Positions 40,991 through 51,457 of a stretch of 64,000 nucleotides of DNA are shown in pieces. The stretch is from Nemertoderma westbladi. Lineage: Eukaryota; Xenacoelomorpha; Nemertodermatida; Nemertodermatidae. Below the pieces are notes generated by a model. That model saw nothing but the letters and a program-made list of their open reading frames with translations, had not been told where the DNA came from and did no database searches. The stretch covers positions 62,001 to 126,000 of the forward strand of contig JAUCBJ010001582.1 of NCBI GenBank assembly GCA_032718475.1, given 5' to 3'. The first letter of the stretch is position 1. Each line of letters begins with the position of its first letter. The position numbers and the translations under genes are program-made.

Positions 40991-42867
40991 GATCCTCCGT
41001 GGATCCCGTCACAGTAATAAAAAATTAATAATGTTATGGTGCAAAGTGGACTTCGTGTTCAGAATATACAATATACATAGGATTCACTGGGAAGGGCTAT
41101 TCATCTGGTGGGGTAATACTTTATACAAACTTACAGTTGATGTTTGCTTACTGTCTGGGTTAGAGTGATTTAGTAATAAATTTGGCAAGTAATATACTTC
41201 TCTGCAGTTTTGGGCTATCTATTCAATAAATAGTAGTAGCTTACTAGGCCCACATGAGTACCAGCAGCTGGTGTTTCTATCGTTGAGTTGATGGCAATTA
41301 TCATGTTTTCATTTTCGCTCACTCATGGTACTGGTTTGATGGGCAGGTTCGTTTAAAGCCAGCTTGCTGGCTTTCTAGTGAAACCTAAGTTCACTGGTAC
41401 GAAATCCAATATTGACCATTCTTATTTTTTTGCAAAAAAAAATTATTTTTATTTTTTCACTAAAATCGCTCTAACTTCGGTTCTAATGGTCCAAATTCAA
41501 TATAATTGGTATATTCTTTGCCGTTATATATATAATTGGTATATTCTTTTTGTTCCCAAAAAAAATTAAAAAAAGGGCCAAAATGACGCGATATTTTTCG
41601 ACCCTTAAAATTCGTAATTTTAATTATAAATGTTAAGAAAAAAGATAGCGGAGTTAATTTTCTACATTTTACAGGTAGTTTTGGCGCAAAAAGCTAAATT
41701 ATAATAGAACAGGGAATTATTAAGAAAAACACTTTTTTCGTCTCTTTTTTATAAATATTATATTTCACACGATCGATTGCCGCTCCATTTGTATAGTACC
41801 TTCGGCGCTGCAATTAACGCTGTTAGATAGATAATTTAACGCACTATAAGTCTGTGTAAACAAATCTCCCGTAAGTTAGGTAGTTTTCGAGCAGGACGAG
41901 TTCCCGTGCAGCAAGTTTGAAGCGCGAAATTTTAATATTGGCCCTCATTTTTTTAATATCGTTTGCGCAGCAAAATATTTGGATTCCCCGTATCGATATG
42001 AACCGTATAAAATGTACCTTAACCTTCTAGGATTAAAAATAAAAACGTTATTAGTTATAAACTTTTTATAAATTTCTGGCCCTTTTTGGACCCTTTTGCC
42101 GACTTATTTTTTGTACCCCCATTCGAAAGGAAAGTAGACTCTGCGGTCTTTTACGCGTTCCGAAAAAGAATTGGCAGTATCCTATTCGCGTTGTCGAATT
42201 AAAAATTTCGAAAATATTAATTATGTAAAAAAGATGGAAAAAACGGACAAAGTTACAGCCCCTTTTTCCACCCGAAATATTAATAAATATCTTACCCCTA
42301 TTCGATACGAATATATTTATAAATTACCAAGGCACTCATGTTGACTTGTGACAGACTTAACATGTTCTGCAATATGTCAAGAACTATTCGCTCTGCGCTC
42401 TGCGCTTGTTTTGATGGCCGCCACTAAAACGGTCATTGCGGTTCTAATGAGCATAATATTAATGCAGTAGGAGAACTAAAAGAATCTAAATTTTGGTATC
42501 TAACTAAGTTTGGACCCATTTGATGACATAGGATGCATACAGGAAGTTCTTTCTTGAGTCATTGATCTTTTATCAATGTGTTATATTGTTATAAATTTCA
42601 TTATGGTGCATCGCGATGGCTCACAATTTTAACACTCTTGCAATCCGTAAAAATATAGACGAAATTCACAGAAATTTATTTTGCCATATTTTTTTTTAAC
42701 CATTTGGCAACTTTTGTGCACCGGTAAAAGAATGAAATCGAAAAAAAGTAAAAAACGCACCGCCCTTGTAGTGATGGATCAATGCCTATTATTCCACCCC
42801 GGGAAGTGATGGATCAGGGTCTATTATTCCACCCCATGAAGTGATGGACCAGGGTCTATTATTCCAC
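40991..42867. other. AT-rich gene-free stretch
   Basis: Long A and T runs and no coding signal. Around 42780-42865 a short motif (GTGATGGATCA, CTATTATTCCACCC) is repeated three times. Confidence 0.5.
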
Positions 42868-43012
42868 CCGATGGCCTTGAATTTGGGTTGCCCTGGTCCC
42901 GAGACATCCGTCTTCCTCCAGGAGATCGGGAGCTGGCTCCACACTTCCACCCACAAACCAACAGTTCCTGTTGAGTTGTGTGCTGATGTTGTCACTCGCC
43001 ATTATGATGGAA
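42868..43012 (+). mobile_element. Possible transposon-derived coding remnant
   Basis: The + strand reads 'LNLGCPGPETSVFLQEIGSW' and 'DGNAAPLW', similar in style to the C-terminal region of invertebrate RT-bearing transposons ('GCPGPE...FL..LG...GNAA'). Short and without a diagnostic catalytic motif, so tentative. Confidence 0.35.
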
Positions 43013-44728
43013 ACGCTGCTCCATTATGGCGACATCTGACTCAGCCCAAGAAGCCCAAGGAGGACTGTTTGATCCCATTTCCGAATAAGCATATTTCTGA
43101 GATGTATAGCCTAGCCCTATGCCGCAATGTGGCCACTGTCCATACTCGTAGGTAGCAGTTCTCCACAGACGGTAATTCACCGCCTTTAGTTGTTGAAAAT
43201 TGTTTGGTACTATAATAAAATTATAACTACCTGTATTACGCTTAAGAATGAAAACAATTATTGGAATATGAATATGATATATATTGTTCCAAAACATTTG
43301 GAAATAAAATGGCATGCCCAATATAAATAAAATTATTAGTCTAAAAGGTCGCGCGTAAAATTAATTAAATACATGGCGTAACGTAGGTCGGAGGTGCAGC
43401 TAGGGATGGCTGGGCACGAGGTGTAGTGGTCGGCGGAGTTGGCTGGCTGGTCGAATTATTAATTGATTATTGGAATATTGTTCATAAAAAATTTAAATTA
43501 ATAATTTATTGTAATTTTAATTTGCACATTTGACGTAACTTATAGAACGATGTACAGGTACTTACTTTTGCATTTTTGAATCAATATATGCAATGCACTT
43601 TCTATGCAAACGCATTTCAGATATGTGATTGATATAGTTGTCGGTGAACATGACCTAGATGCCACCAGTGGATCTGAACAAACAATACGTGTATCTGAAG
43701 TTAGTATTCATCATTTCATAAACGCAATAAATTAAATATTTGGTATTTTAGTGTTTTCCCGATCAGTTGTTCGTTACAACAGCTGTATAGCTTGAATGAC
43801 TCTGGATTATGTTTTCCAGTAAATATTATATATATATATATATATATATAATAAAAATAAAATAATAGGAAGGCATTTTATACAACCATGTTCAGCATGA
43901 TCCGGTCTCTTAAATATAATTTTGAGTTGAACAAAGTATATTTTTGACAGACCAATATCAAGCAATTAAAATAAAGTATGTTTTTTAATACGATATTCCG
44001 AGTCAACGTGACTCTTATCCATGTATTCAAAAATAATTGACATTTTATTCGATAGACCACTTCACATTTAAATGCATTTAATAATTACAGTACCTTGCTT
44101 ATTAAACGTTATCAATTAACCGTCAAATGTTATCAATATGAAATATATCATAGGTGTTCGTAGACAATTAAATTGGTTAAATTTTAATATTGGCAATATT
44201 TCAATTAAATTGTAATAATGTATTATATTATACTTACATAAAAACATCCCTTATGTAAGGTTTAATTTAACAAACAGATAATACAAAGATGCAGTTGTTA
44301 TTGTTGGTGCGCCGGGGAAATATTATCTGTTCTGTTCTTAATTAATAAAGCTTTGTAGCCCCTTACTGTACATTCTCAGTATTTTATTTATTGTCAGTGA
44401 CTTTTTTTTGTAGACAGTTGGTCTTGTTCTGAGTCTCCAAATCCCCTGGTGAGTCCCCTGTTTGACTCCTTAATATCATTGGTTTTCTCTTGTCAGTATT
44501 AACAGATTTTTGGACAACTATTACATCAGAAATATTCACCATTAAACAAAAATCCAAATTGCATGGACGAATCTGAACAGTCAAATAATGTTGACATATT
44601 TAAAAAATGTAATTTACCCTTAAACGCAACAGCACTTAGGTATTAATTAATTTAAAGGCTATTTTGTATAAAAATATTAATAAATTATAAAAAATAAAAA
44701 TAAAACACTACATTCCCTACAGCCGAGT
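43013..44728. other. AT-rich gene-free stretch
   Basis: Includes a (TA)12 microsatellite at 43826-43850. No gene, RNA or element recognised. Confidence 0.5.
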
Positions 44729-44958
44729 ATCCTTGTTTCAGAAGTACATGGATCCTTGTTTCAGAAGTACATGGATCCTTGTTTCAGAAGTACATGGATC
44801 CTTGTTTTAGAAGTATACATGGATTCTTGTTTCAGAAGTACATAGATCCTTGTTTCAGAAGTACATGGATTCTTGTTTCAGAAGTACATGGATCCTTGTT
44901 TCAGAAGTACATGGATTCTTGTTTCAGAAGTACATGGATCCTTGTTTCAGAAGTACAT
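44729..44958. repeat. 22-bp minisatellite interrupted by an LTR
   Basis: About ten copies of CTTGTTTCAGAAGTACATGG plus AT. The array stops exactly where the inverted LTR begins at 44959, so the older BEL copy inserted into or beside it. The 173-codon + ORF over this array is a repeat artefact. Confidence 0.9.
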
Positions 44959-45846
44959 TGTAAAAGCTTTTGCGGACATAACAAGTCATTTTTCCCCGCA
45001 ATGCGCAGTGTAGGTGCTTTTGCGGACATAACAAGTCATTTTTGCCGCAATGCGCATAATACTCTAAAGGACTGGAGCTCAGATGACGAAATCTGTCAGC
45101 TGATTTCCTGTAGAAGTGGAACCTCTTTGTTCTGCCTATTTAGCCAATCAGAGCGATTTTCACTTTATGTTGTCCAGGAGCCTACGGGAATCCGCGCAAT
45201 GCATTACGGTCTTTGTTTTACTTTTCTGAGCCTCAGAACACCGGCTTGGAATTCTTCTGTGCTTCTGTTTGGAAGTTTCAGACTTTGGCCAAAACATTAG
45301 ATGGCTTTGATTATAAGAACGTAAATCTATTATCATACCACTCCGGTCATATTATTTCATGGAACACTGCATAAGCAACACATACTGACTGTTCACCGCA
45401 TTATTTTACTTCTGTTTACGGTCTGTTATTAATTGTCGTTATATTGATGTATATTGCTGATATATTTGGAGAATACCAATAAATAATCATAAAACCCCCA
45501 ATCTTCTTGATTACTGAAGGTAAGAGGAATCGGTTACCGGTAGCAATTGCGACTTACATTATAGTGGTTTTTTGTGTGAATTAAATGCTATTTCATAATC
45601 CCTACATGTGTCAGTTGCGATCCTCCTTATATATGATCAAATTCAGTGATAGTCGGCAGATCAGTGTGAAGTAGTGTGAAGTCGTGTGACAGATAATAAA
45701 GCATCTCCTAAAGAATGCGCTATTTACGAAACTCTGTGGCCATCTCGTTGTGATTAGTATAAGTCATAACTCTGTTTTATATACTTAAAGCGCCACGTCC
45801 TAAAGGAACTGTTAATATTTCCCCGAAAGTAAATATATTGTCAGAG
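44959..45846 (+). mobile_element. Older, inverted LTR of the E2 family, truncated by the E2 insertion
   Basis: Its reverse complement aligns, with moderate divergence, to E2's LTR from the TGTAAAAGC terminus through 'TCGCTCTGATTGGCT' and a TCACTTTCGGG-like region, then breaks at 45846 where E2's own LTR begins. About 250 bp of the LTR are missing and should lie on the far side of E2, beyond 64000. A 50-bp segment near its start (about 44962-45056) is duplicated. Confidence 0.8.
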
Positions 45847-45848
45847 AT

Positions 45849-47128
45849 TGTACGCGCTTTTGGAAGACCTTTAGCAGTTTAACCTGCCAAAATTTATATG
45901 TCTTTTGGTTTATAAATCGACTCTAGAAGATGACAATATTTAATACCAATAAACACAACATTAGCAGAAGCCAGCCTAGTGCGCGTCCATTCACCCGCTG
46001 GATAATCCCGGGAGACTGGATTCTGAGGGCTTAGATTATTATTGCAGTGAAGCTTACGGTATTGTATTATTCGATTGATCGTTAATAAATAATTTCTGAC
46101 TAATATTATTCACTTTCGGGAAATATTAACAGTTCCTTTAGGACGTGGCGCTCTATCTAGATAGACAGAGATATGACTTACACTAATCACAACGGTAAGT
46201 CGGTAAGGCTTATGATTCACGTATGAGGCGCATTCTTTAGGAAATGCTTAGTTATCAGCCACAATCATGTACGCTACCGGTAACACACAATACTGCTCAC
46301 TAACTTGCCGACCGTCAATGAATTTTATCATATATAAAGAAAATAGCAACAGACCAATGTAGTGCTTATCAAATAGCATTAAATTCAATACACACCACAA
46401 TAATATAAGTCGCAATCGCTATATATAACCCGTCTTTCTAACCTGTAGTGTATCAAGAGAATTGGGAAATTTGGGTTCTTTATAAATGTTCTCCAGATAA
46501 TATTCAATCAACTGATATAAAATATGACAACAGTAAAAACATTAAGACGGTAGGTTAAGATATAATATGAACAGATATGTACAGTGATATATTAAGAATT
46601 GTGCCGCCGATTTGATTTGATATATGAATTGTTGATTTGATAACAGTCATACGCTCTATAATCTTAAGCCTACTAATGTTTCTTTTTAGAGCCGTTGTTT
46701 CTGGCTTAGACAGCAATAACAACAAAGTATCAGTAAAAAACTGTAAGACTGAACAATCCCAGTATCATCGTCTCAAAGCTCCACATCGACAGAGAGAATC
46801 GCTCTGATTGGCTGAAGCCAAACAAAGAACCATGCGTCCAATGGCTGTTTCCATTTAAGCAACCAGCTGTTAGATGTCGTAATCTGAATCATCACGGCTA
46901 AGCTGTGTAAAAGTATTGCCGTATTGCGGGTTTTTTGCCTTACCATGTCCGCTAAAACACGTATATAGAAGAATGACTTTTATGTCCGTTAAAAACACCT
47001 GTAACGGTACCTTGCGGGCAAGGGGAATATATATACAGTTAGAGAACCCCTTTAGAGTATTTCAGCGCCTAGGGGGAAACTGGATTGCGAAGCAAAGGGG
47101 CCAGTTATATCCCACAGAAGCTTTTACA
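45849..47128 (-). repeat. E2 3' LTR (1,280 bp)
   Basis: On the + strand it runs TGTACGCGCTTTTGG...AGAAGCTTTTACA, giving TGT...ACA ends. The lower end is fixed by the start of identity with 63434. The upper end is inferred from the matching TGTAAAAGC terminus of the inverted copy at 44959 and from an adjacent polypurine-like run. Confidence 0.85.
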
Positions 47129-47140
47129 CCGCTCCCAGAA
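47129..47140 (-). promoter_or_regulatory. Candidate polypurine tract of E2
   Basis: The minus strand reads CTGGGAGCGG immediately before the LTR's TGTAAAAGC, where plus-strand DNA priming is expected. The 8-mer CCGCTCCC (+ strand) also occurs at about 52133 and 54940 inside E2. Confidence 0.5.
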
Positions 47141-47206
47141 AATGGGATTTGAGTCTATTAATATACAAAAATCACGGTTTCTAATATACGTAAATACTCT
47201 AAACAG

Positions 47207-49912
47207 TTAGTCTTTCTTGCGCGGACGGCGTTTACGCAGTTTTTTAAAGCTAGCAAGAGTCCTTTTCTCTTTGGGGCGAGCCACTTTACAAGGAGGGCTA
47301 TAACTCCTGGGTGAAGGGTGCAATATGATTGCATCAGAGGGTGTAGGATTATGGTCTGTGTATCCGCCAGTCGAAGTACCGGGTTGATTGACATCGACAT
47401 CAGGTGAGAGGGGTCTAATGGCTTTGAGAGCTCGTTTCAAGACAGCCGCTCTGACGGGTCCTTTACGCGTGGTCTGAACAAGGGCCGTGGGTGGACCATA
47501 GGCGGTCAGAAACTTCCGAGGTTTAATGGTCCTTTCCAACTCGCGTTCGCGGGCTCGGTATTCGTAAGGCCGTCGATATACTTCCTGTAACTCAGGGTGT
47601 GAGTTAACAAACAAGTCTCCATAGTCCGGATCCTGACGGATATAATTGATTAAGTTATAGGAATGAAGGTCGCTAGGATTAACACTCCTGAGAAATTTGC
47701 GTACGAATTTGGTTGAAATACATTCTCCGACGCGCTTTATTAGCTCGTAACTCGATATGCGTGATTTCTGTTCGACCGAGGCGAAGAGATAAGGATGGAA
47801 CGCATAAACTCCTTCATAAGCGCGTCCGGGATAATAGCGATGGCGCGAATCACAATGTAAATCAGCGTTCGCTTCCCAAGCTCTGATGTAACGTAGTGTG
47901 ATCATTTCATCTACGCTTTCCAAGTCGTGATTAAAAGGGCAATCGAAACTGGCATGTCCCTTTAGTTGACAATGGTGACATTGAGTCATAAATTGAGGGC
48001 AAACGGCAAAGATATGCAAGTTATTGAGTCTGCAATATGCGCAATAAATTTCCATAGTTGGTTGTTCTTGGAAATAGGAACAGCGGACGTTGGTATCCAT
48101 GGGCGTATCGTGGTCTCTCGATGCGCATAACCGACAACGTTGCCTAGAAACATATTTGGCATGGCGATAATCGTACGCAGTGAGACACTGTGGACCTTGA
48201 TACCATTCGATGATATAGTCGTTGTCGCTGTTCCGGGGCGTGATAGGCTGAATCTCCTCAGATTCTAGACATATTGGTTCGTCTTCTAAGTGCATAGATG
48301 AGGTGGGCGTGTCTGTCTCCTTGGGTGGACCTATTGTCTGAATTTCTACGACAGAATAACCGGTGGGGATTCGAGGTCTTTGTAGAACAGAGGAGTGCAG
48401 GTTCGATGTACAAATCTCCTGGAAAATGGCGAATCCAGCGCTATCCAACTTCTCTGCAGCTGAGTCTCTTAGGCTGATCTTGGTTAAAGCGCGGTCTTTA
48501 AATTGGCTATCCACGTTGCGGAACGGGGTTAAAAATCGCCGGAAACATTCGAAACGAATGAATTTATTATGTTCATCTAGTTTAGCGAGTTTGGTCCCAA
48601 GTATTAATGGATGGGCGCGTATGGTACGACTGCACACATCGGCTAGCCAACCGGCAAGTGCGGTGTTTTCAAAGATCGTGTATATAGCTAAGGAGGGACG
48701 GAGTGGAACACTCATGAAGCTATACACGGCGCCAGGTGCGGTCAATGGTCCATCAAAGTATAATCGAGAATAATGGTCTCCGTATACTTGTTGATAGTTA
48801 ATGGGATTTCCGACTTTGAAATTCCATCCGTATTCCTGAAAGGCAAGATGCCCGATGGAAGTCCGTTGCACCTTGGTAATGTTGCTAGACGTATTAGCAT
48901 ACATGGTGCGGAAGAAACCTCGACCTTCTGCCCAGGGGGCAATCAGCTGAGTATCAACGAAAGGGTATGGAATGTCCTCCATATTCCGAAAGTCGTTTTG
49001 GAGATCTCCATAAACAGCTGAGCCGATTTTAAGGATTCTTTCGTTGAACAACATCTCGAGTACGGGCTGGGGTAACATCGATCCATCGATGCCCATGGCC
49101 GGTTTGCGTTCGGTGTCAATGACGTAACGCTGCGCGAGTTCGAATTGTCCATGTCGGAGATTCTTTTGTAACTCGGTAAGAGTTTCAAAAGAATAATCAA
49201 TCAAGTCGGAACAAGCTCGAGTAAACATGTGGGTAGAACCAGCTAATCCGCGGATGTGGATCATGCGCGTAGTTCCTAGCTCTCCGACCGGAACGCTACC
49301 TTCATTATCGTAGGTGACAACTCCATACATCTCGATAACATTAAGAGTTTCATTCCACTCCTTGGTGGCGTTCTCTAGGGTCATCCCTACTGGATGCCAC
49401 AAGGTGGCGCATTGGTTAGCGTCAGGGAGATCACTATACTTCATATGCCGAGTGGTATACGTCTCCACAGTTCCATATCTTTGTATTTTCTCTTCTTCAA
49501 ATAATACATCTAGATTCCAATGGACTAATCGAATTTTAATAAATCCATCGAGGTTATAAGGAGTTTCTATATCTTTCTCGATTCGCGAAATGTTATATGG
49601 TTTTCTAAATGAGTTTACTTTTACTAACTGATCCAGATGTTTCTGCAATTGTTCGAGTTCGACAATGTCTAGAGGATTTATTAGTGGTAGAAACTTTAAA
49701 TCATGTGCCGGGTCTTCTGGTTTTACCATATAATATTGAGTCGGATTAACGTAATAAGGGTGGTCTTTAATCCCGTAAAACGAGTTCTGCAAAGGTCTAG
49801 CGCGTATGTTGACATCGTGTACCATACGACGGACAAGATCCGCTCGATTGTCCGGAGGTTCAACGAGTATACCGTCAACACGAGCGGCCTCGATCGGCGG
49901 ACGCTGTAACAT
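47207..49912 (-). CDS. E2 X2: 901-residue DEDD-exonuclease-like protein with C-terminal zinc knuckles
   Basis: ATG at 49912; the frame is open upstream to about 49985, so it may be made as part of a longer X polyprotein. Motifs: 'VVTYDNEGS' (D202, E204), 'ILKIGSAVYGDL' (D303), 'PFVDTQLIAPW' (D320) and 'GWLADVCSRT' (D425), in the order Exo I, II, III of DEDD 3'-5' exonucleases and matching E1's X2. The Tyr/His base is not obvious. Residues 593-660 are Cys-rich, with a canonical CCHC knuckle CHHCQLKGHASFDC (C645, C648, H653, C658) and a looser one before it. The tail is basic ('KKLRKRRPRKK'). No membrane segment. The long intact frame inside a young element suggests it is needed by the element. 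Confidence 0.65.
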   Translation of the reverse strand: MLQRPPIEAARVDGILVEPPDNRADLVRRMVHDVNIRARPLQNSFYGIKDHPYYVNPTQYYMVKPEDPAHDLKFLPLINPLDIVELEQLQKHLDQLVKVNSFRKPYNISRIEKDIETPYNLDGFIKIRLVHWNLDVLFEEEKIQRYGTVETYTTRHMKYSDLPDANQCATLWHPVGMTLENATKEWNETLNVIEMYGVVTYDNEGSVPVGELGTTRMIHIRGLAGSTHMFTRACSDLIDYSFETLTELQKNLRHGQFELAQRYVIDTERKPAMGIDGSMLPQPVLEMLFNERILKIGSAVYGDLQNDFRNMEDIPYPFVDTQLIAPWAEGRGFFRTMYANTSSNITKVQRTSIGHLAFQEYGWNFKVGNPINYQQVYGDHYSRLYFDGPLTAPGAVYSFMSVPLRPSLAIYTIFENTALAGWLADVCSRTIRAHPLILGTKLAKLDEHNKFIRFECFRRFLTPFRNVDSQFKDRALTKISLRDSAAEKLDSAGFAIFQEICTSNLHSSVLQRPRIPTGYSVVEIQTIGPPKETDTPTSSMHLEDEPICLESEEIQPITPRNSDNDYIIEWYQGPQCLTAYDYRHAKYVSRQRCRLCASRDHDTPMDTNVRCSYFQEQPTMEIYCAYCRLNNLHIFAVCPQFMTQCHHCQLKGHASFDCPFNHDLESVDEMITLRYIRAWEANADLHCDSRHRYYPGRAYEGVYAFHPYLFASVEQKSRISSYELIKRVGECISTKFVRKFLRSVNPSDLHSYNLINYIRQDPDYGDLFVNSHPELQEVYRRPYEYRARERELERTIKPRKFLTAYGPPTALVQTTRKGPVRAAVLKRALKAIRPLSPDVDVNQPGTSTGGYTDHNPTPSDAIILHPSPRSYSPPCKVARPKEKRTLASFKKLRKRRPRKKD

Positions 49913-50720
49913 AGGGGCGTCAGCGATAAGATTTTGCGATCCTGTACTGATATCAACCGGTTGAGGTTGTATCGTCGCGAAGAGCTTGTCTCATGTGGAA
50001 TCATAGAGGGATGACGAATGGTTTTAGAGTAGAGATCCGTCATGAGGATTTGAGCTTCAGGCTGAGCTAAAGCGGCTTCTTCTCTCTCTTCCAGTTTCGT
50101 ATGTTTCTCCTCGAGTAGAATTTCTTCCGCTTGTCTCTGTAAGCGTTCATCTAAGAATTCTTGGAGAGAATACGTGCGTCCAAGCTCGATGTCTTCCTCG
50201 AGGTTTCGGATTTCTCTATCGAACTGGGGTAAGGCTAACTCCTTCACCGCTTGGACTTGTTGTTGTAATTTACGTTTCTCTAAACAATCTTGTGTTCCCT
50301 TTCCGATTTTCTGTCGAATGGCATCTAAAGCGTTTCTTATAACGCTCTCCTCGACTTCCGTGGCGGGTTGTATCGGGTTTAATCCTGGACGATTGTAAGG
50401 ATCAAAGGGCGATATTAACTGCCCGCGTCCCAATCCGGCTAAGTAGGATGGGCGGATGTCTAACGAACCTACTACCGGAGCACCACCGATTAGTTGTTCG
50501 GGTAACACTAAGTCTTTGAACAGGGAATATAGTTCGGGAGGATCAGTGATACTGTTAGGATCAAGAGTTTGAGGTCTCACTAGGGAATGAGGAGGCCTGA
50601 CCGAGTATTCCAGAACTCTGATCATGGGTTTATTCAGTGATCGTTTAAGACGAGCGATCGTGGGCGGTACGTCGAACAGGTTTCGCTCAAAACTCCCGTA
50701 AGTGTGACGCGTAAAAACTA
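49913..50720 (-). CDS. E2 X1-X2 linking segment, coiled coil, in a third frame
   Basis: This frame (open from 50871 to 49723) is convincing between about 50720 and 49985: 'FERNLFDVPPTIARLKRSLN' and then a charged helix ('LEKRKLQQQVQAVKELALPQ', 'LQRQAEEILLEEKHTKLEER'). It is +1 relative to X1, entered at TTT-TGA (50692-50687), and -1 relative to X2, within about 49985-49912. Either two frameshift mutations or recoding are needed to join X1, this part and X2. Confidence 0.6.
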
Positions 50721-51457
50721 TGTTTGGCGCAACGTCTCCGTGGATGTTTATGTCTTTCAATTTGTTGGTTGGGTCTAGGGCATTCGTCGCAATAATACCA
50801 AAGACGCACATCCTGTAGAGGAAACGCGGGTGATCGTTCTCCAGTTTTGCAGTATTCTTCCATTTGTTCAAAACTGTCTGGGATAACAGGTAGCGGACGA
50901 TCGGCGGTAAGATACATCATAGTGAAATAGAGCCGTTTGAGTTCTACCATAGGGTCGTGATGTATACCTTGAGGATATCGAGTCTCTAAGTTCTGCTGAC
51001 TAGCGACGTTGAGATAGATTTCTCTCAAAAACTCTAAGTATTCGTTGAAGTCGATGCGTTTATCCGGTTCTTCAACGTTTTCTCTTTCCAGTCTATTACG
51101 AATAGAATTTTCGTGATCTATTCTCGGTTTATCGTTACGACTCCGCTGGGTATGATATTTAAATAGAACCATTTCTCTTTCTGTATCTATATCGTCCGTA
51201 TCATGTAAATCGATAGGATGGCCGGTCGTTAGGAAGTCCATATACGTACCATTACGATTCGTATAGCGAGTGGTGAATTTTCGATAGTCCAATTCACGCG
51301 CAAGTTGCTCTTGGGACATCGGCGGTTCGATATAACGACCATCGTACTCCGTAATGGTTGGATCGGCTTCACCGCGTATTAAGCTATCCACAAATGCTTG
51401 CAAAGGTAGAGTATATCGCTCCCTAATACCGAGATCATCTTCTATTAACTCCGTCAT
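50687..51457 (-). CDS. E2 X1: CxxC...CxxH protein
   Basis: 256 codons from ATG at 51457. Acidic N-terminus. The conserved part reads 'LKRLYFTMMYLTADRPLP', then 'LWYYCDECPRPNQ' and 'RRRCAKHSF', a C-x2-C...C-x2-H pattern shared with E1's X1. It ends at TGA 50689-50687 directly after a TTT codon, and the homologous protein sequence continues in the +1 frame. Function unknown; the Cys/His pattern suggests zinc binding. Confidence 0.65.
   Translation of the reverse strand: MTELIEDDLGIRERYTLPLQAFVDSLIRGEADPTITEYDGRYIEPPMSQEQLARELDYRKFTTRYTNRNGTYMDFLTTGHPIDLHDTDDIDTEREMVLFKYHTQRSRNDKPRIDHENSIRNRLERENVEEPDKRIDFNEYLEFLREIYLNVASQQNLETRYPQGIHHDPMVELKRLYFTMMYLTADRPLPVIPDSFEQMEEYCKTGERSPAFPLQDVRLWYYCDECPRPNQQIERHKHPRRRCAKHSFYASHLREF

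Noticed and set aside
44779-45300. 173-codon ORF beginning in the 22-bp array
   Set aside because: Minisatellite artefact running into an LTR.
25705-51457. X ORFs as envelope genes
   Set aside because: No signal peptide, membrane segment or glycoprotein-like Cys pattern; the motifs point to a soluble nucleic-acid protein.
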